Notes: generated from the letters alone by a model not told the origin. DNA of 64,000 nt from Edaphobacter paludis (GCF_039993895.1 NZ_CP121194.1:248001-312000); one strand, 5' to 3'. Numbered from the stretch's first letter, positions 52,919 through 62,911 are shown. Numbers and translations: made by a program.

Positions 52919-55732
52919 ATGTCCTTCCGATCCAAAGGTGCCCTGTCTGTGGCTCTGATGTCTGCGCTTCTCCCCAGCTTATGCATTGGAGAGAACGTCC
53001 CCCTCACAAAAACCGTGGTTGATGCGCGTCCCATCCCAATGGATCGCGGAGCTGCCGAAACCTGGAAGATGCTCAAAAAGCTGCATACCCGCGCAAGCAT
53101 CCTTATGATCGTCGCTCATCCCGACGACGAGGATGGAGCGACTCTCGCCTACGAAAGCCGTGGACTCGGTGTACGCACGAATTTGATGACGTTAAACCGG
53201 GGCGAGGGTGGCGCGAATGTCATGTCCTCAGATTTGTGGGATGCTCTCGGCCTGGTTCGTACCGAGGAGTTGCTCCAGGCAGACCGATACTACGGTCTGG
53301 ATGGGCAATACTTCTCGACGGTCGCAGACTACGGTTTTTCCAAATCGCTTAAGGAGGCTCTTGGTCAGTGGGGCCACGACCGTGTGCTGCGCGACGCGGT
53401 GCGCGTCGTCAGAACAGTTCGTCCACTGATCGTCTGCTCTGTCTTCGTCGGTGGGCCGACCGATGGCCACGGAAACCATGCAACGGCTGGTCTGATGGCG
53501 CAGGAGGTCTTCAAAGCCGCGGGTGACCCGAAGATGTTTCCCGAGCAGATCAAGGAAGGGCTCCTTCCCTGGACCCCGGTGAAGACGTATGCGCGCACTC
53601 CGTTCTTTCGTACCTCTGAAAAGGGGGCGTACGACTACGCCAACCACCGGTGGACTCCTCTAGGGGTGACGAATCACGTCACCGGTAAGTGGGAGCCAGG
53701 TCAGGTATCCACGACTGTCACCATTCCATCCGGAACCTTCGACACTCCGCTTGGGCTGACCTATCCGCAGATTTCGCGTGAGGGGCTGGGGTTTCAGAAA
53801 TCGCAGAACGGCGGAGCGGATATTCCCTTTCCCGGCCCACAGGTCTCGAACTACCATCGCTTCGGTTCGCACATCGCTGCCAAAGACAAGGAGAATAGCT
53901 TCTTCGATGGAATCGACATTTCACTGACGGGGATCGCGGATCTCGCTGGAAACGAGCCGCCAACCTTTCTGAAGACCGGCTTGAAGCAGATTAACGATGC
54001 GGTGGAAAGTGCGATTGCCGGCTTTGCCGCGCAGGACCCTTCAGCAATTGCAGGGACCCTCGCCAACGGTCTCAAAGCAACCAACAGTCTAGTAGCCGAA
54101 GTCGAAAAGAGCACTCTCGCCCAGGAAGAAAAATACAACATACTGCATGAGCTAACAACGAAACAGCAGCAGTTCAACACCGCGCTTCTCGCGTCTCTGA
54201 GCCTTTCCGTCGAGGCAGATGTCGTGCCTCCTCCCTCTAGCGACGGGATCCCAGCCGAGTTCCGAGGTACTCAAAGAACGTTTCAGATGGCAACCCCAGG
54301 CAAGAATTTCAATGTTCGAGTGCATCTCTTCGATGGCGGCAAGCTTCCTGTCGAAGTTCAGTCCGTGGAGTTGAACGCCACTTCCGGAAAATCCTGGAAC
54401 GCCTCCTCTGGGTCTGCCGCACCCAGGACAATCGAGCCCGGGAATGTCTCCGATGTGCGCTTCACCGCCAAAGTCCCTGATGATGAACCTTACACACGTC
54501 CCTACTTCACGCGTCCGGGGATGGAGCAGTCCTACTACGACATCGCCGATAATTCATCGTGGGGCATGGCGCTGTCGCCCTATCCCTTGCATGCGACGGT
54601 GCGCTTCAGCTTCGACGGCTTGACACTGGAATCTTCCCGGGTCGTCCAGGTGATCAGCAAGGTTGACGGCCCCGGAACCCTGCGTTACCCCATGCCGGTC
54701 GGTCCTCCTGTCTCCGTTGCAATCAGCCCTAGCGCGGGTGTGATCCCCCTGGACGAGAAGTCTTTTTCAGTAAGCGTGCGCTTGCACAACAATGTAGAGG
54801 GCCACGCAGATGAAACCGTTCACCTCGTCCTTCCCGATGGATGGACATCAACTCCCCAGTCGATGCCCGTGAACTTTACCCAGATGGGAGAAGAGCAGGC
54901 AGTAACCTTCACCATTCGTCCCGGGAATGTCTCCCAAAAACCGTATGAAATTACGGCGGTTGCTGACTACGCCGGCAAGTCATACAAAGAGGGCTACGTC
55001 ACCGTCGGTTATACCGGGCTCCGACCGTATTTTCTATACAGCCCGGCCGCTTACAAAGCGACTGGCACCGATGTAAAGATGGCGCCATCTCAGAACATCG
55101 GCTACATCGAAGGCAGCGGTGACGATGTGCCAGCTTCGCTCAAGGCTCTCGGTGTTAATGTCTCGTTCCTTTCTGCGCAGGATCTTGCCAGTGCCGACCT
55201 GAGCAAATATAACTCCATCCTTGTCGGCGTTCGTGCCTACGCTGTTCGGCCAGACCTGGTTGCGAACAACAATCGTCTCCTGAACTATGTCAAGAATGGT
55301 GGCGTCGTCATGGTGCAATACAATACGCCCGAGTTTGACCATAACTATGGCCCTTATCCCTACGTCATGACAAACGATCCTGAAGAGGTGACAGATGAGA
55401 AATCGGTTGTCACTATCCTCGATCCCAACAACCCGTTGTTTACTTGGCCCAACAAAATTACTTCAAAGGATTTCGACGGATGGATTGAAGAGCGCGGCTC
55501 GAAGTTCCTCTCCTCCTGGGATAGCAAATATGAGCCCTTGCTGGAGACGCACGATGAGGGGCAGTCACCTCAGAAAGGCGGCCTCGTCTACGCGCGATAT
55601 GGGAAGGGAGCTTATATCTACAATGCCTATGCCTTCTATCGTCAGCTTCCGCTCGGCGTACCGGGCGCATATCGCATCTTTGCAAACATGCTGAGCCTGC
55701 CGAAGAATCCGCAATTTCTCTCCGGAAAATAA
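52919..55732 (+). CDS. Large exported PIG-L family deacetylase, copy A
   Basis: A 937-residue protein with a signal peptide (1-24) and an N-terminal PIG-L/LmbE zinc de-N-acetylase domain (about 40-320). The metal site is AHPDDE (66-71) with the third ligand in HGNH (184-187). PIG-L enzymes remove acetyl from N-acetylglucosamine derivatives. A central beta-sandwich region (about 430-690) and a C-terminal glutamine-amidotransferase-like Rossmann domain (about 700-920) follow, a combination seen in large deacetylases of Bacteroidetes and Acidobacteriota. GAGGAG lies 12 nt before the ATG. It follows the TonB receptor and precedes the APC permease, and has a full-length paralogue at 59768. Confidence 0.9.
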   Translation: MSFRSKGALSVALMSALLPSLCIGENVPLTKTVVDARPIPMDRGAAETWKMLKKLHTRASILMIVAHPDDEDGATLAYESRGLGVRTNLMTLNRGEGGANVMSSDLWDALGLVRTEELLQADRYYGLDGQYFSTVADYGFSKSLKEALGQWGHDRVLRDAVRVVRTVRPLIVCSVFVGGPTDGHGNHATAGLMAQEVFKAAGDPKMFPEQIKEGLLPWTPVKTYARTPFFRTSEKGAYDYANHRWTPLGVTNHVTGKWEPGQVSTTVTIPSGTFDTPLGLTYPQISREGLGFQKSQNGGADIPFPGPQVSNYHRFGSHIAAKDKENSFFDGIDISLTGIADLAGNEPPTFLKTGLKQINDAVESAIAGFAAQDPSAIAGTLANGLKATNSLVAEVEKSTLAQEEKYNILHELTTKQQQFNTALLASLSLSVEADVVPPPSSDGIPAEFRGTQRTFQMATPGKNFNVRVHLFDGGKLPVEVQSVELNATSGKSWNASSGSAAPRTIEPGNVSDVRFTAKVPDDEPYTRPYFTRPGMEQSYYDIADNSSWGMALSPYPLHATVRFSFDGLTLESSRVVQVISKVDGPGTLRYPMPVGPPVSVAISPSAGVIPLDEKSFSVSVRLHNNVEGHADETVHLVLPDGWTSTPQSMPVNFTQMGEEQAVTFTIRPGNVSQKPYEITAVADYAGKSYKEGYVTVGYTGLRPYFLYSPAAYKATGTDVKMAPSQNIGYIEGSGDDVPASLKALGVNVSFLSAQDLASADLSKYNSILVGVRAYAVRPDLVANNNRLLNYVKNGGVVMVQYNTPEFDHNYGPYPYVMTNDPEEVTDEKSVVTILDPNNPLFTWPNKITSKDFDGWIEERGSKFLSSWDSKYEPLLETHDEGQSPQKGGLVYARYGKGAYIYNAYAFYRQLPLGVPGAYRIFANMLSLPKNPQFLSGK

Positions 55733-55838
55733 TTCAACATCCAAGAACGCCTGGTTGAAAACAGCTTCACATTGCGACGGAGCTTCATTATTCAATCGTT
55801 CACTTTAACTTGATAGCTCTGTCACTATCGCGGATTTC

Positions 55839-57206
55839 ATGCAAACTCAAATCGCTCGTGCCGGAGAACAACTCGATCGCGGTATAGGTTTACCCGGCGC
55901 CATGTCAGCCAACATCCTTAACATGGTTGGCATCGGTCCCTTCCTTACTATTCCCCTCGCCCTGGCGGCCATGGGCGGCCCGCAGGCAATGCTCGGCTGG
56001 ATAATGGGGGCAATCCTCTGCCTATGCGATGGCATGGTGTGGGCCGAGCTTGGTTCTACGTTGCCTCACTCCGGAGGCCCCTACCACTACCTTCTGCAGG
56101 CCTTTGGCCCAACCCGATGGGGACGCCTCATCAGCTTCCTCTTCCTCTGGCAGGCCCTCCTGATCGGTCCCCTCTCTATTGCCTCCGGGGCCGTCGGCTT
56201 TGGGGAATACGCAAATTTTGTTGTCCCCCATCTCCGGCACCATGATCTGGTACTACTCGCGATGGCGCTCTGTTTAGTCAACACTTGGATTCTCTACCGA
56301 AACATCCGCTCGATCGGGACCCTCTCCGTTGTCATCACGACGGCAGTGCTTGGCACCTGCGCATGGATCGTCATCAGCGGCATCTTCCACTTCAACAGTG
56401 CAATCGCCTTTAGCTTTCCTCCGCATGCTTTTCAACCCTCGCGGGCGTTCTGGTTTGGGCTCGGCTCATCTACGCTGATTGCCGTCTATGACTATGGCGG
56501 TTACAACAACGTTTGCATGTTAGGAGGAGAGGTACGAAACCCACGAAAGACTATTCCTCGCGCCGTCATTTACTCCATCATTCTCGTTGCTGTCCTCTAT
56601 CTCGCAATGAACCTGTCCATTCTTGGAACGGTGCCATGGCAGCAGGGCCAGCATTCCCGGGCTATTGTCGCGGATTATATGCAGATGCTTTACGGCCGTT
56701 CGGGAGGCGTTGTTGTTGCGGTCCTCATTCTCGTCGCGAGCTGGGGGTCGGCCCTTGCCATTCTTCTGGGCTTCTCCCGCGTCCCCTATACCGCAGCGGT
56801 AGACGGACAATTTTTCAAGCCCTTCGCTCGTCTCCATCCGAAAGGAAGGTTTCCATCAACCTCTCTTCTCGTAATGGGGGGCCTCTCGGCACTTGCCTGC
56901 ATCTTTTCACTTTCCGACTTAATCTCAGTCCTTATCGTGGTTCAAACGATGTTTCAATTTATCGCGCAATGTATGGGTGTGGTCCTTCTCCGCCGCAAGA
57001 CGCGCTTGTCGACAGATATTTATCGAATGCCTCTGTATCCATTGCCGGCAATCGTCGCTCTGGTCGGCTGGCTGTATATCGTCCTGAGCAGCAAAGTCAC
57101 GCACATCGCAATCGGGCTCGCCATGGCCGCTGTGGGCGCAGCCGTCTATCTGCTGGAGGCGAGACGAAAACAGGAGTGGCCGTTCTATGAACAGCATGAA
57201 GTGTGA
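55839..57206 (+). CDS. APC superfamily amino acid permease
   Basis: A 455-residue inner-membrane permease with about 12 hydrophobic segments. It begins GIGLPGAMSANILNMVGIGPFLTIP, the conserved first-helix pattern of the APC family, and has the typical YDYGGYNNVCMLGGEVRNPRKTIPRA segment in helix 6-7. Substrates in this family are amino acids, amines or related compounds. It overlaps the PfkB gene by 20 nt. In this operon it would import the amino compound or the deacetylated product. Its ATG lacks a strong ribosome site. Confidence 0.9.
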   Translation: MQTQIARAGEQLDRGIGLPGAMSANILNMVGIGPFLTIPLALAAMGGPQAMLGWIMGAILCLCDGMVWAELGSTLPHSGGPYHYLLQAFGPTRWGRLISFLFLWQALLIGPLSIASGAVGFGEYANFVVPHLRHHDLVLLAMALCLVNTWILYRNIRSIGTLSVVITTAVLGTCAWIVISGIFHFNSAIAFSFPPHAFQPSRAFWFGLGSSTLIAVYDYGGYNNVCMLGGEVRNPRKTIPRAVIYSIILVAVLYLAMNLSILGTVPWQQGQHSRAIVADYMQMLYGRSGGVVVAVLILVASWGSALAILLGFSRVPYTAAVDGQFFKPFARLHPKGRFPSTSLLVMGGLSALACIFSLSDLISVLIVVQTMFQFIAQCMGVVLLRRKTRLSTDIYRMPLYPLPAIVALVGWLYIVLSSKVTHIAIGLAMAAVGAAVYLLEARRKQEWPFYEQHEV

Positions 57207-58119
57207 CGTCGCAGTCGTAGGCGAGATTTATATCGATCATATCTTTACCGGTTTCACGGCATGGCCGCAGCCGGGCGAAGAAGTGTTTACGAACGAGTAC
57301 AAGCGCGAAATCGGCGGTGGGGCTGTTAACACCGCCTGTGCGCTCGCCCGACTCGGGCGCAAGGTCAGTCTCGTAGGAGGCATTGGCATCTCCGACGCCG
57401 AATGGTTTGAGGCGCGTCTTCTCGAATTCGGAGTTTCGACCGAAGGGCTTGCCCGTTCGGATGGTGAGACGGGAGTCACGGTCAGCGTTTCGATGAGAAA
57501 CGACCGCTCCTTCTTCAGCTACCACGGTGAGAACGACAAGTTGGCAGGTCGGCTTCAGTCGAAATCGGTCATCGATGTTCTCGTGTCTGCACGGCATGTG
57601 CACTTCGCCCTTCCGCTAGAACACACCGTAGCGATGCACCTTCTGCCGATATTGAAAGCCGCCGGCTGTACGACATCGCTCGATGTGGGATTTCAACCGG
57701 CGTGGTTGCGATCTCCGGCCAGTCTGGAGATCTGCCGCGCTGTGGACCATCTCCTGCCAAACGAAAAAGAGGCATCCCTGTTGTGCGGCGGAGACATCGC
57801 CAGCTACCTTTCCTTCGCGGAGGACAATGGATTGGCCCAGGCCGTAGTCAAGCTCGGTTCTCGCGGAGCGGCTATGCTGGAGAACGGACGCCGCTATGAA
57901 GTAGCGCCCCCCGTCGTGGATGTGGTCGATACAACAGGAGCAGGCGATGCATTTGACGCTGGCTTTATCGACGCCCTCCTCGACGGAGTGGGCCCCGAAG
58001 ACTGTCTACGCCGTGCCTGCATCTGCGGAGGTCTCTCAACGCGGCGCGCCGGATCTCTAAGTGCACTCCCCACACACCAGGAAATCGAGAATATCTATGA
58101 GCAAATTTATACGTCGTAA
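57187..58119 (+). CDS. PfkB family carbohydrate kinase, copy B
   Basis: A 310-residue ribokinase-type kinase. VAVVGEIYIDHIF at the N-terminus, GGGAVNTACALARLG (about 40-55) and the catalytic DTTGAGDAFDAGF (about 246-258) define the family. It starts inside the end of the APC permease gene and overlaps the GH4 start, so all three are translationally linked. It should phosphorylate the sugar that the GH4 enzyme or the deacetylases release. It is a distant paralogue of the kinase at 48200. Confidence 0.9.
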   Translation: MNSMKCDVAVVGEIYIDHIFTGFTAWPQPGEEVFTNEYKREIGGGAVNTACALARLGRKVSLVGGIGISDAEWFEARLLEFGVSTEGLARSDGETGVTVSVSMRNDRSFFSYHGENDKLAGRLQSKSVIDVLVSARHVHFALPLEHTVAMHLLPILKAAGCTTSLDVGFQPAWLRSPASLEICRAVDHLLPNEKEASLLCGGDIASYLSFAEDNGLAQAVVKLGSRGAAMLENGRRYEVAPPVVDVVDTTGAGDAFDAGFIDALLDGVGPEDCLRRACICGGLSTRRAGSLSALPTHQEIENIYEQIYTS

Positions 58120-59464
58120 AATCGCATTCATCGGCGGCGGCGGCGTTCGTACACCGTTGGTCATCTTTGGCGTCAACGAAGCGGCAGAAGCCATCGGCGC
58201 GGAAGAACTCGTGCTCTTCGATCCCGACGCGGACCGTGTCCGCATCATGACGGAACTAGGCCGTGCCATCGTCGCCCGCGAAGGTGGCACGCTCCGGGTC
58301 AGGCAGGCCACTTCGATTGAGGATGCCGTCGAGGGCGCCAGCTTCGTGATGAACAGCATTCGCGTCGGAGGCATTCAGGCGCGCGCCCACGACGAGCGCA
58401 CTTCAATCGACCATGGCTATCCCGGTCAGGAGACCACCGGCCCGGGCGGTGTCGCCATGGCCCTCCGCACTGTCTCCACTGCGGTCGAACAGGCAAAGAT
58501 TGTGGAGCGCCTCGCCCCCCGGGCATGGCTCATCAACTTCACTAATCCCGCCGGCCTTATTACCCAGGCGATAAAACACAATACTGGCGCCCGGGTTGTC
58601 GGTATCTGCGACACTCCCACCGAGATGCTCCACCGTATCCACACAGCGCTGGGCGCCACTCCGGACGAGGTGCGATGTGACTATGTCGGGCTCAACCATC
58701 TCGGATGGATTCGCCGCATCGTGCTTCGTGGAGAAGATATCACCAGCCGATTGCTTGCCGACGACTCCTTCCTCAGTCAACTTTACTCAGTGCCGCTTTT
58801 TGAGCACGAACTCATCAGGGCGTTAAAGCTCATTCCCACTGAATACCTCTTCTTCTACTACTCGCGCTGCCGGGCGCTGGAGAACCAACGCAAGCAGGGA
58901 AGCACACGCGGCGCGGAGGTCGAACAGCTCAACAACAAGTTGCTTAGCAGGCTCTCTCAGCTTCTACAAAGTGGGGATTCTACAGCTGCAATCGCCACTT
59001 ATGTCGATTACCTCAACAACCGCTCTGCCTCTTACATGAAGCTGGAAGGAAATGGCGGCTCAGCTCTCGACTTAGCGGAGTACAGCAACGAAGATCCGTT
59101 CCTCGCGGCAACGGGATATCATCGAATTGCCCTTGACGTCATGAATGCGCTCTGCGGTACGCAGCCACAACGCATCATCGTCAACACCCAGAATATGGGA
59201 GCCATCGCGGAGATTGAAGATACAGATATCGTCGAGACCTCCTGCCAGATAGGCGAGGACGCTATCACCCCGGAGCCCGCTGGAAAACTGCCAGAAGCCG
59301 TTCGTGGCCTTGTCCTTGCCGTCAAAGCCTACGAGCGGGCGGCAATCGAGGCTGCTCTCACTGGCTCCGTTTCCATGGCACGCAAAGCTATGCTTCTCTA
59401 CCCCGCTATCGGCGAATGGGAGCCATCGAAAGAGCTTCTCAACCAATTGATTGTCCATTGTTAG
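58097..59464 (+). CDS. GH4 family NAD-dependent glycosidase (6-phospho-glycosidase type)
   Basis: A 455-residue family GH4 enzyme, which cleaves (often 6-phosphorylated) alpha- or beta-glycosides by an NAD+/Mn2+-dependent redox and elimination mechanism. Motifs: the NAD site KIAFIGGGGVRTP, NFTNPAG, GICDTP (metal-binding Cys; many members read GLCNVP) and GLNHLGW (metal-binding His). I chose ATG 58097 because the family begins at the NAD-binding strand; the frame is open 12 codons upstream. It overlaps the PfkB gene by 23 nt, so a kinase-then-hydrolase order on a phosphorylated glycoside is plausible. Anomeric and sugar preference are unknown. Confidence 0.9.
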   Translation: MSKFIRRKIAFIGGGGVRTPLVIFGVNEAAEAIGAEELVLFDPDADRVRIMTELGRAIVAREGGTLRVRQATSIEDAVEGASFVMNSIRVGGIQARAHDERTSIDHGYPGQETTGPGGVAMALRTVSTAVEQAKIVERLAPRAWLINFTNPAGLITQAIKHNTGARVVGICDTPTEMLHRIHTALGATPDEVRCDYVGLNHLGWIRRIVLRGEDITSRLLADDSFLSQLYSVPLFEHELIRALKLIPTEYLFFYYSRCRALENQRKQGSTRGAEVEQLNNKLLSRLSQLLQSGDSTAAIATYVDYLNNRSASYMKLEGNGGSALDLAEYSNEDPFLAATGYHRIALDVMNALCGTQPQRIIVNTQNMGAIAEIEDTDIVETSCQIGEDAITPEPAGKLPEAVRGLVLAVKAYERAAIEAALTGSVSMARKAMLLYPAIGEWEPSKELLNQLIVHC

Positions 59465-59601
59465 CAGCGTGATAACAAATAATGGATTCCGCAATGAGTC
59501 GAGTGTCCGGGCTCTTTTGTACGATTTCTCGTAAGAGCCTGGACCAAAAAGCGGAGACGTGGCGAGTTCACTTGAGAACTGACGTTCTCTTGAATCGTTA
59601 G
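59465..59601. other. Spacer after GH4
   Basis: No gene or clear terminator is visible. It may be further decayed receptor sequence, but no translated motif supports this. Confidence 0.35.
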
Positions 59602-59708
59602 AGCGATGCTATTGCTGATCGAACTGCATTTAGAGCGTTTTCAACGCGTTCAATCATGCCGTAAATGATCTGCGCGAGATTCAACTTGCCGGAGAGTTTT
59701 ATTTCTAA
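59602..59708 (+). pseudogene. Relic of a TonB receptor gene 3' end
   Basis: Frame 59637-59708 encodes VFNAFNHA directly joined to VNDLREIQLAGEFYF and a stop, the C-terminal signature of the receptor at 52848 (FNAFNHA ... VNDPREIQLAGKFYF) with about 22 residues deleted. Just upstream, 59617-59634 reads IELHLE in another frame, matching IELRFE, so a 1-nt shift is also present. The relic ends 59 bp before the second PIG-L gene, just as the intact receptor precedes the first. Confidence 0.8.
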
Positions 59709-59767
59709 CAGGCTGTCCGAAATGCAGCTGCCACATAGAAACAAGGCGCCTTAAGAGAGGGTTGATC

Positions 59768-62695
59768 ATGTTCTTGGGTTTAAGAACCTTACTAAAAGCC
59801 GCAATAGTATTCAGCATTCTGTCGGGCGCCTGTTTCGCCCAGTCAGCGCAAAATGGGGAGTCGGAGGTGAGCCCTGAGCGTGGGATGGTTGGCGAGGCAG
59901 CGACAGTGGACGCAGCGCCGCTTCCTATCGATCGCGGGGCTGCGGCTTTGTGGCAGTCTCTACGCAAGCTGCACACGCGCGCTAGCCTGTTGATGGTTAC
60001 GGCACATCCGGACGATGAGGACGGAGGAATGCTCACGTATGAATCGCGTGGCGAAGGAGCACGGGTAACTCTGCTCACGCTGAATCGTGGTGAAAGCGGA
60101 GCCAACGTGATGTCGCCGGATCTCTTCGACGCGCTCGGTCTGGTGCGGACAGAGGAATTATTAGTGGCCGATCGGTACTACGATGTGGACCAATTCTGGA
60201 CGAGTGTTATCAACGACGGGTTCTCCAAAACCAGGGAGGAGTCGATGAACCACTGGTCGCACGACCGGGTGCTTGCCGATGCTGTACGAGTCGTACGTAT
60301 GACCCGGCCCTTGGTAGTTACCTCGGTCTTCATAGGTGGACCGAGCGATGGACATGGCAACCACCAGGTGGCTGGAGAGATGGCACAGGAGGTATTTCGT
60401 TATGCTGGCGATCCAAAGATGTTCCCGGACCAAATCCGGGCCGGCTTGCATCCATGGTCGCCGCTGAAGGATTATGCGGAGGTCCCGCGCGCCCGTGTCA
60501 CAGAAAAGGGTGTCTACGATTATGCTACCCACCATTGGGCTCCGCTACGCGTGTACGACTATATCCATGACCAATGGCGACCGTGGCCAATCGATGCGAA
60601 CGTCATCGTGCCCACAGGGAAGCAAGAGCCCCTGCTGGGCATCTCCTACGCGCAGCTTTCCCGTGAAGGGCTGGGTTTCCAGAGATCACAGAATGGCGGA
60701 TCAAGCATTCCAGCATCGGGGGAGATGTTCAGTAAGTATCATCGGTTCGCTTCCGTCCATGCCGCAGAAGACAAAGAGGGTTCGTTCTTCGATGGCATCG
60801 ATACATCTCTGATGGGAATTGCAAGCCTGGTCAAGACAAATGATGCGGCTTTCCTGCGCCAGCAACTGGTAAAGATCAATGAACTGGTTGAGCAAGCGAT
60901 GAGAGAGTTTGACCCCCGCCATCCCGAGAAGACGGCGCCGCTGCTGGCCTCAGGGTTGAAGGCTACTGTCGCGCTCATCGCGGAGGTACGCGCGAGCAAT
61001 CTTTCCGACGATGAGAAATACGATGTGAACCACGAGCTACGCGTGAAAGAGATGCAATTCGAGAAAGGTCTGGCTCAATCATTTGAGCTATCGATTCTGC
61101 CCACGATCGCGCCGGACCACAGAGCTGACCAAAGCATTGCCGGGCCCAGCGGGACGCCCGAATCATTCGTGATGGCCATTCCCGGGCAGCAGTTTGCTGT
61201 TAATGTCCATATCGACAATCCCAGTTCTGTTCCGGTGACGTTAGCGAAGGTGGAGTTGTCCACCCGCGAGGACGAGCATTGGAGCGTAACTCCGAGCGAT
61301 ACGGGTTCCTCTACTCTGTCGGATAACAAGCCGATCAATCAGCGTTTCCAGGTAAGCGCGCCTCAGAATGCATCTTTTACGCGTCCGTATTTCAGCCGCA
61401 AGGACGTGGAACAGCCCTACTATGACATTAATGACCAGCGGTTTATGAGCCAGCCTTTCGCTCCATATCCGTTAGCTGCCTGGGCCACGTTTCGCTATCA
61501 TAATGTGATCTTTCACGTGGGCAGTGTCGTGCAATCGGTGAAGCGCATCACCGGACAGGGAACTGTGATGGAGCCACTGGTGACAGGTCCGGCAATCTCG
61601 GTCTCGGTGAACTCCTCTAAAGGAGTTTTGCCACTAACGGCGCGATCCTTTCCCCTTGAGGCCAACATCCATAGCAATGTGAAAGGGCCGGCCAAAGGAA
61701 CTGTGCGGCTGGAGTTACCTGCCGGATGGATAAGCTCGCCGGCAGTGGCTGAGTTCTCCACCAATAAAGATGGAGACGACCGATTGGTGCTATTCAACGT
61801 CACACCGTCGCACATTCGCGAGGAGCCTTACGACGTGACCGTTGTGGCTGACTACAACCGTCGCCGCTATCGAGAGGGTTATCGGACGGTAGGTTATCCT
61901 GGCCTCCGTCCTTATAACCTGTACCGGCCTTCGACCTATCGCATCACCGGCGTTGATGTGAAGTGCGCTCCCGGTTTGAATGTGGGTTACATCATGGGCA
62001 GCGGCGATACAGTGCCGCAGGCTCTTGAGAATCTCGGCGTCAACGTGACGTTTCTGACTGCTCCTGACCTGGCAAGTGGCAACCTTAGCAGGTACGACGT
62101 GATTCTGCTGGGGGTGCGCACTTATGCGGTGCGGGATGATCTGAAGGCCAACAACAGTAGGCTGCTGGATTACGTGAAAAATGGCGGAGTGGTGGTGGTG
62201 CAATACAACACTCCCGAGTTCGACAAGAACTATGGGCCGTATCCGTACACCATGACAAGTGATCCTGAAGAGGTGACAGATGAAGCCTCGAAGGTAGATA
62301 TCCTGGCACCGGATAATCCGGTGTTTCAATGGCCCAACAAGATTGGAGCCAAGGACTTTGAAGGCTGGGTAGCCGAACGGGGATCGAAATTTCTGAGCCA
62401 ATGGGATTTGCACTATCAGCCGCTCCTCGAAACTCACGATCCGGGTCAGAATCCGCAAAGAGGAGGCTTGCTCTACGCTCGTTATGGCAAAGGCATATAT
62501 ATCTATAACGCATATGCTTTCTACCGCCAGCTACCAGAAGGGGTGCCCGGCGCATTTCGAATTTTTGCGAATCTCGTTTCCTTGCCGAAAAATCCGCAAA
62601 TCAACTCTTCGATGGGCAGCACAAACACGGATGAGGCACATCGGTTGGTATACCTTCCGCCACACCTTCACCCCACTGCTGAAGGCCTACGGTAA
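59768..62695 (+). CDS. Large exported PIG-L family deacetylase, copy B
   Basis: A 975-residue paralogue of the deacetylase at 52919, similar over its full length. Signal peptide 1-25 (ending CFAQ); a PIG-L domain with AHPDDE and GHGNH; beta-sandwich region; C-terminal amidotransferase-like domain. I chose ATG 59768 (AGAGAGGG 7 nt upstream) over the TTG at 59762. The homology ends at FRIFANLVSLPKNPQ near 62602; the last about 31 residues are not family-like and come from out-of-frame reading of an integrase relic. So the gene lost its natural stop codon through a DNA rearrangement, but the catalytic domain is intact. Confidence 0.88.
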   Translation: MFLGLRTLLKAAIVFSILSGACFAQSAQNGESEVSPERGMVGEAATVDAAPLPIDRGAAALWQSLRKLHTRASLLMVTAHPDDEDGGMLTYESRGEGARVTLLTLNRGESGANVMSPDLFDALGLVRTEELLVADRYYDVDQFWTSVINDGFSKTREESMNHWSHDRVLADAVRVVRMTRPLVVTSVFIGGPSDGHGNHQVAGEMAQEVFRYAGDPKMFPDQIRAGLHPWSPLKDYAEVPRARVTEKGVYDYATHHWAPLRVYDYIHDQWRPWPIDANVIVPTGKQEPLLGISYAQLSREGLGFQRSQNGGSSIPASGEMFSKYHRFASVHAAEDKEGSFFDGIDTSLMGIASLVKTNDAAFLRQQLVKINELVEQAMREFDPRHPEKTAPLLASGLKATVALIAEVRASNLSDDEKYDVNHELRVKEMQFEKGLAQSFELSILPTIAPDHRADQSIAGPSGTPESFVMAIPGQQFAVNVHIDNPSSVPVTLAKVELSTREDEHWSVTPSDTGSSTLSDNKPINQRFQVSAPQNASFTRPYFSRKDVEQPYYDINDQRFMSQPFAPYPLAAWATFRYHNVIFHVGSVVQSVKRITGQGTVMEPLVTGPAISVSVNSSKGVLPLTARSFPLEANIHSNVKGPAKGTVRLELPAGWISSPAVAEFSTNKDGDDRLVLFNVTPSHIREEPYDVTVVADYNRRRYREGYRTVGYPGLRPYNLYRPSTYRITGVDVKCAPGLNVGYIMGSGDTVPQALENLGVNVTFLTAPDLASGNLSRYDVILLGVRTYAVRDDLKANNSRLLDYVKNGGVVVVQYNTPEFDKNYGPYPYTMTSDPEEVTDEASKVDILAPDNPVFQWPNKIGAKDFEGWVAERGSKFLSQWDLHYQPLLETHDPGQNPQRGGLLYARYGKGIYIYNAYAFYRQLPEGVPGAFRIFANLVSLPKNPQINSSMGSTNTDEAHRLVYLPPHLHPTAEGLR

Positions 62696-62819
62696 GGATG
62701 TCAAAGTAGGTTTGCTCAAAGAGGGGCCAAATGAAAGCGAGCTCTTATTGGGCGACCGAGATGTTGTGGTAACCAAAAGTACATCTAGGAGTGGTTTGAA
62801 CAATCTGTGTGATGGATGA
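62631..62819 (+). pseudogene. Tyrosine recombinase (integrase) C-terminal relic
   Basis: A frame beginning at ATG 62631 encodes HIGWYTFRHTFTPLLKAYGKDVKV, the box II region of phage-type tyrosine integrases (usual form GWHTFRHTF). The catalytic His is changed to Tyr and the downstream catalytic His/Tyr segment is missing or unrecognisable. It overlaps the 3' end of the deacetylase gene in another frame. Confidence 0.75.
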
Positions 62820-62877
62820 GGTGAGTTGTATTCCATGTCGGCGGAACGGCCCGGCTGTCAGATTCACGTAAGGAAAC

Positions 62878-62911
62878 GGCTGGATACTGCGCCAAGACGC
62901 AGCATCCAGCC
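62878..62911 (-). terminator. Hairpin terminator of the partial TonB receptor gene
   Basis: GGCTGGAT (62878-62885) pairs with ATCCAGCC (62904-62911), continued by CTGCG (62887-62891)/CGCAG (62898-62902) around a 6-nt loop, with one A-C mismatch. It lies 17 nt after the stop of the minus-strand receptor gene. The T-tract is weak (GTTTCC). Confidence 0.65.
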
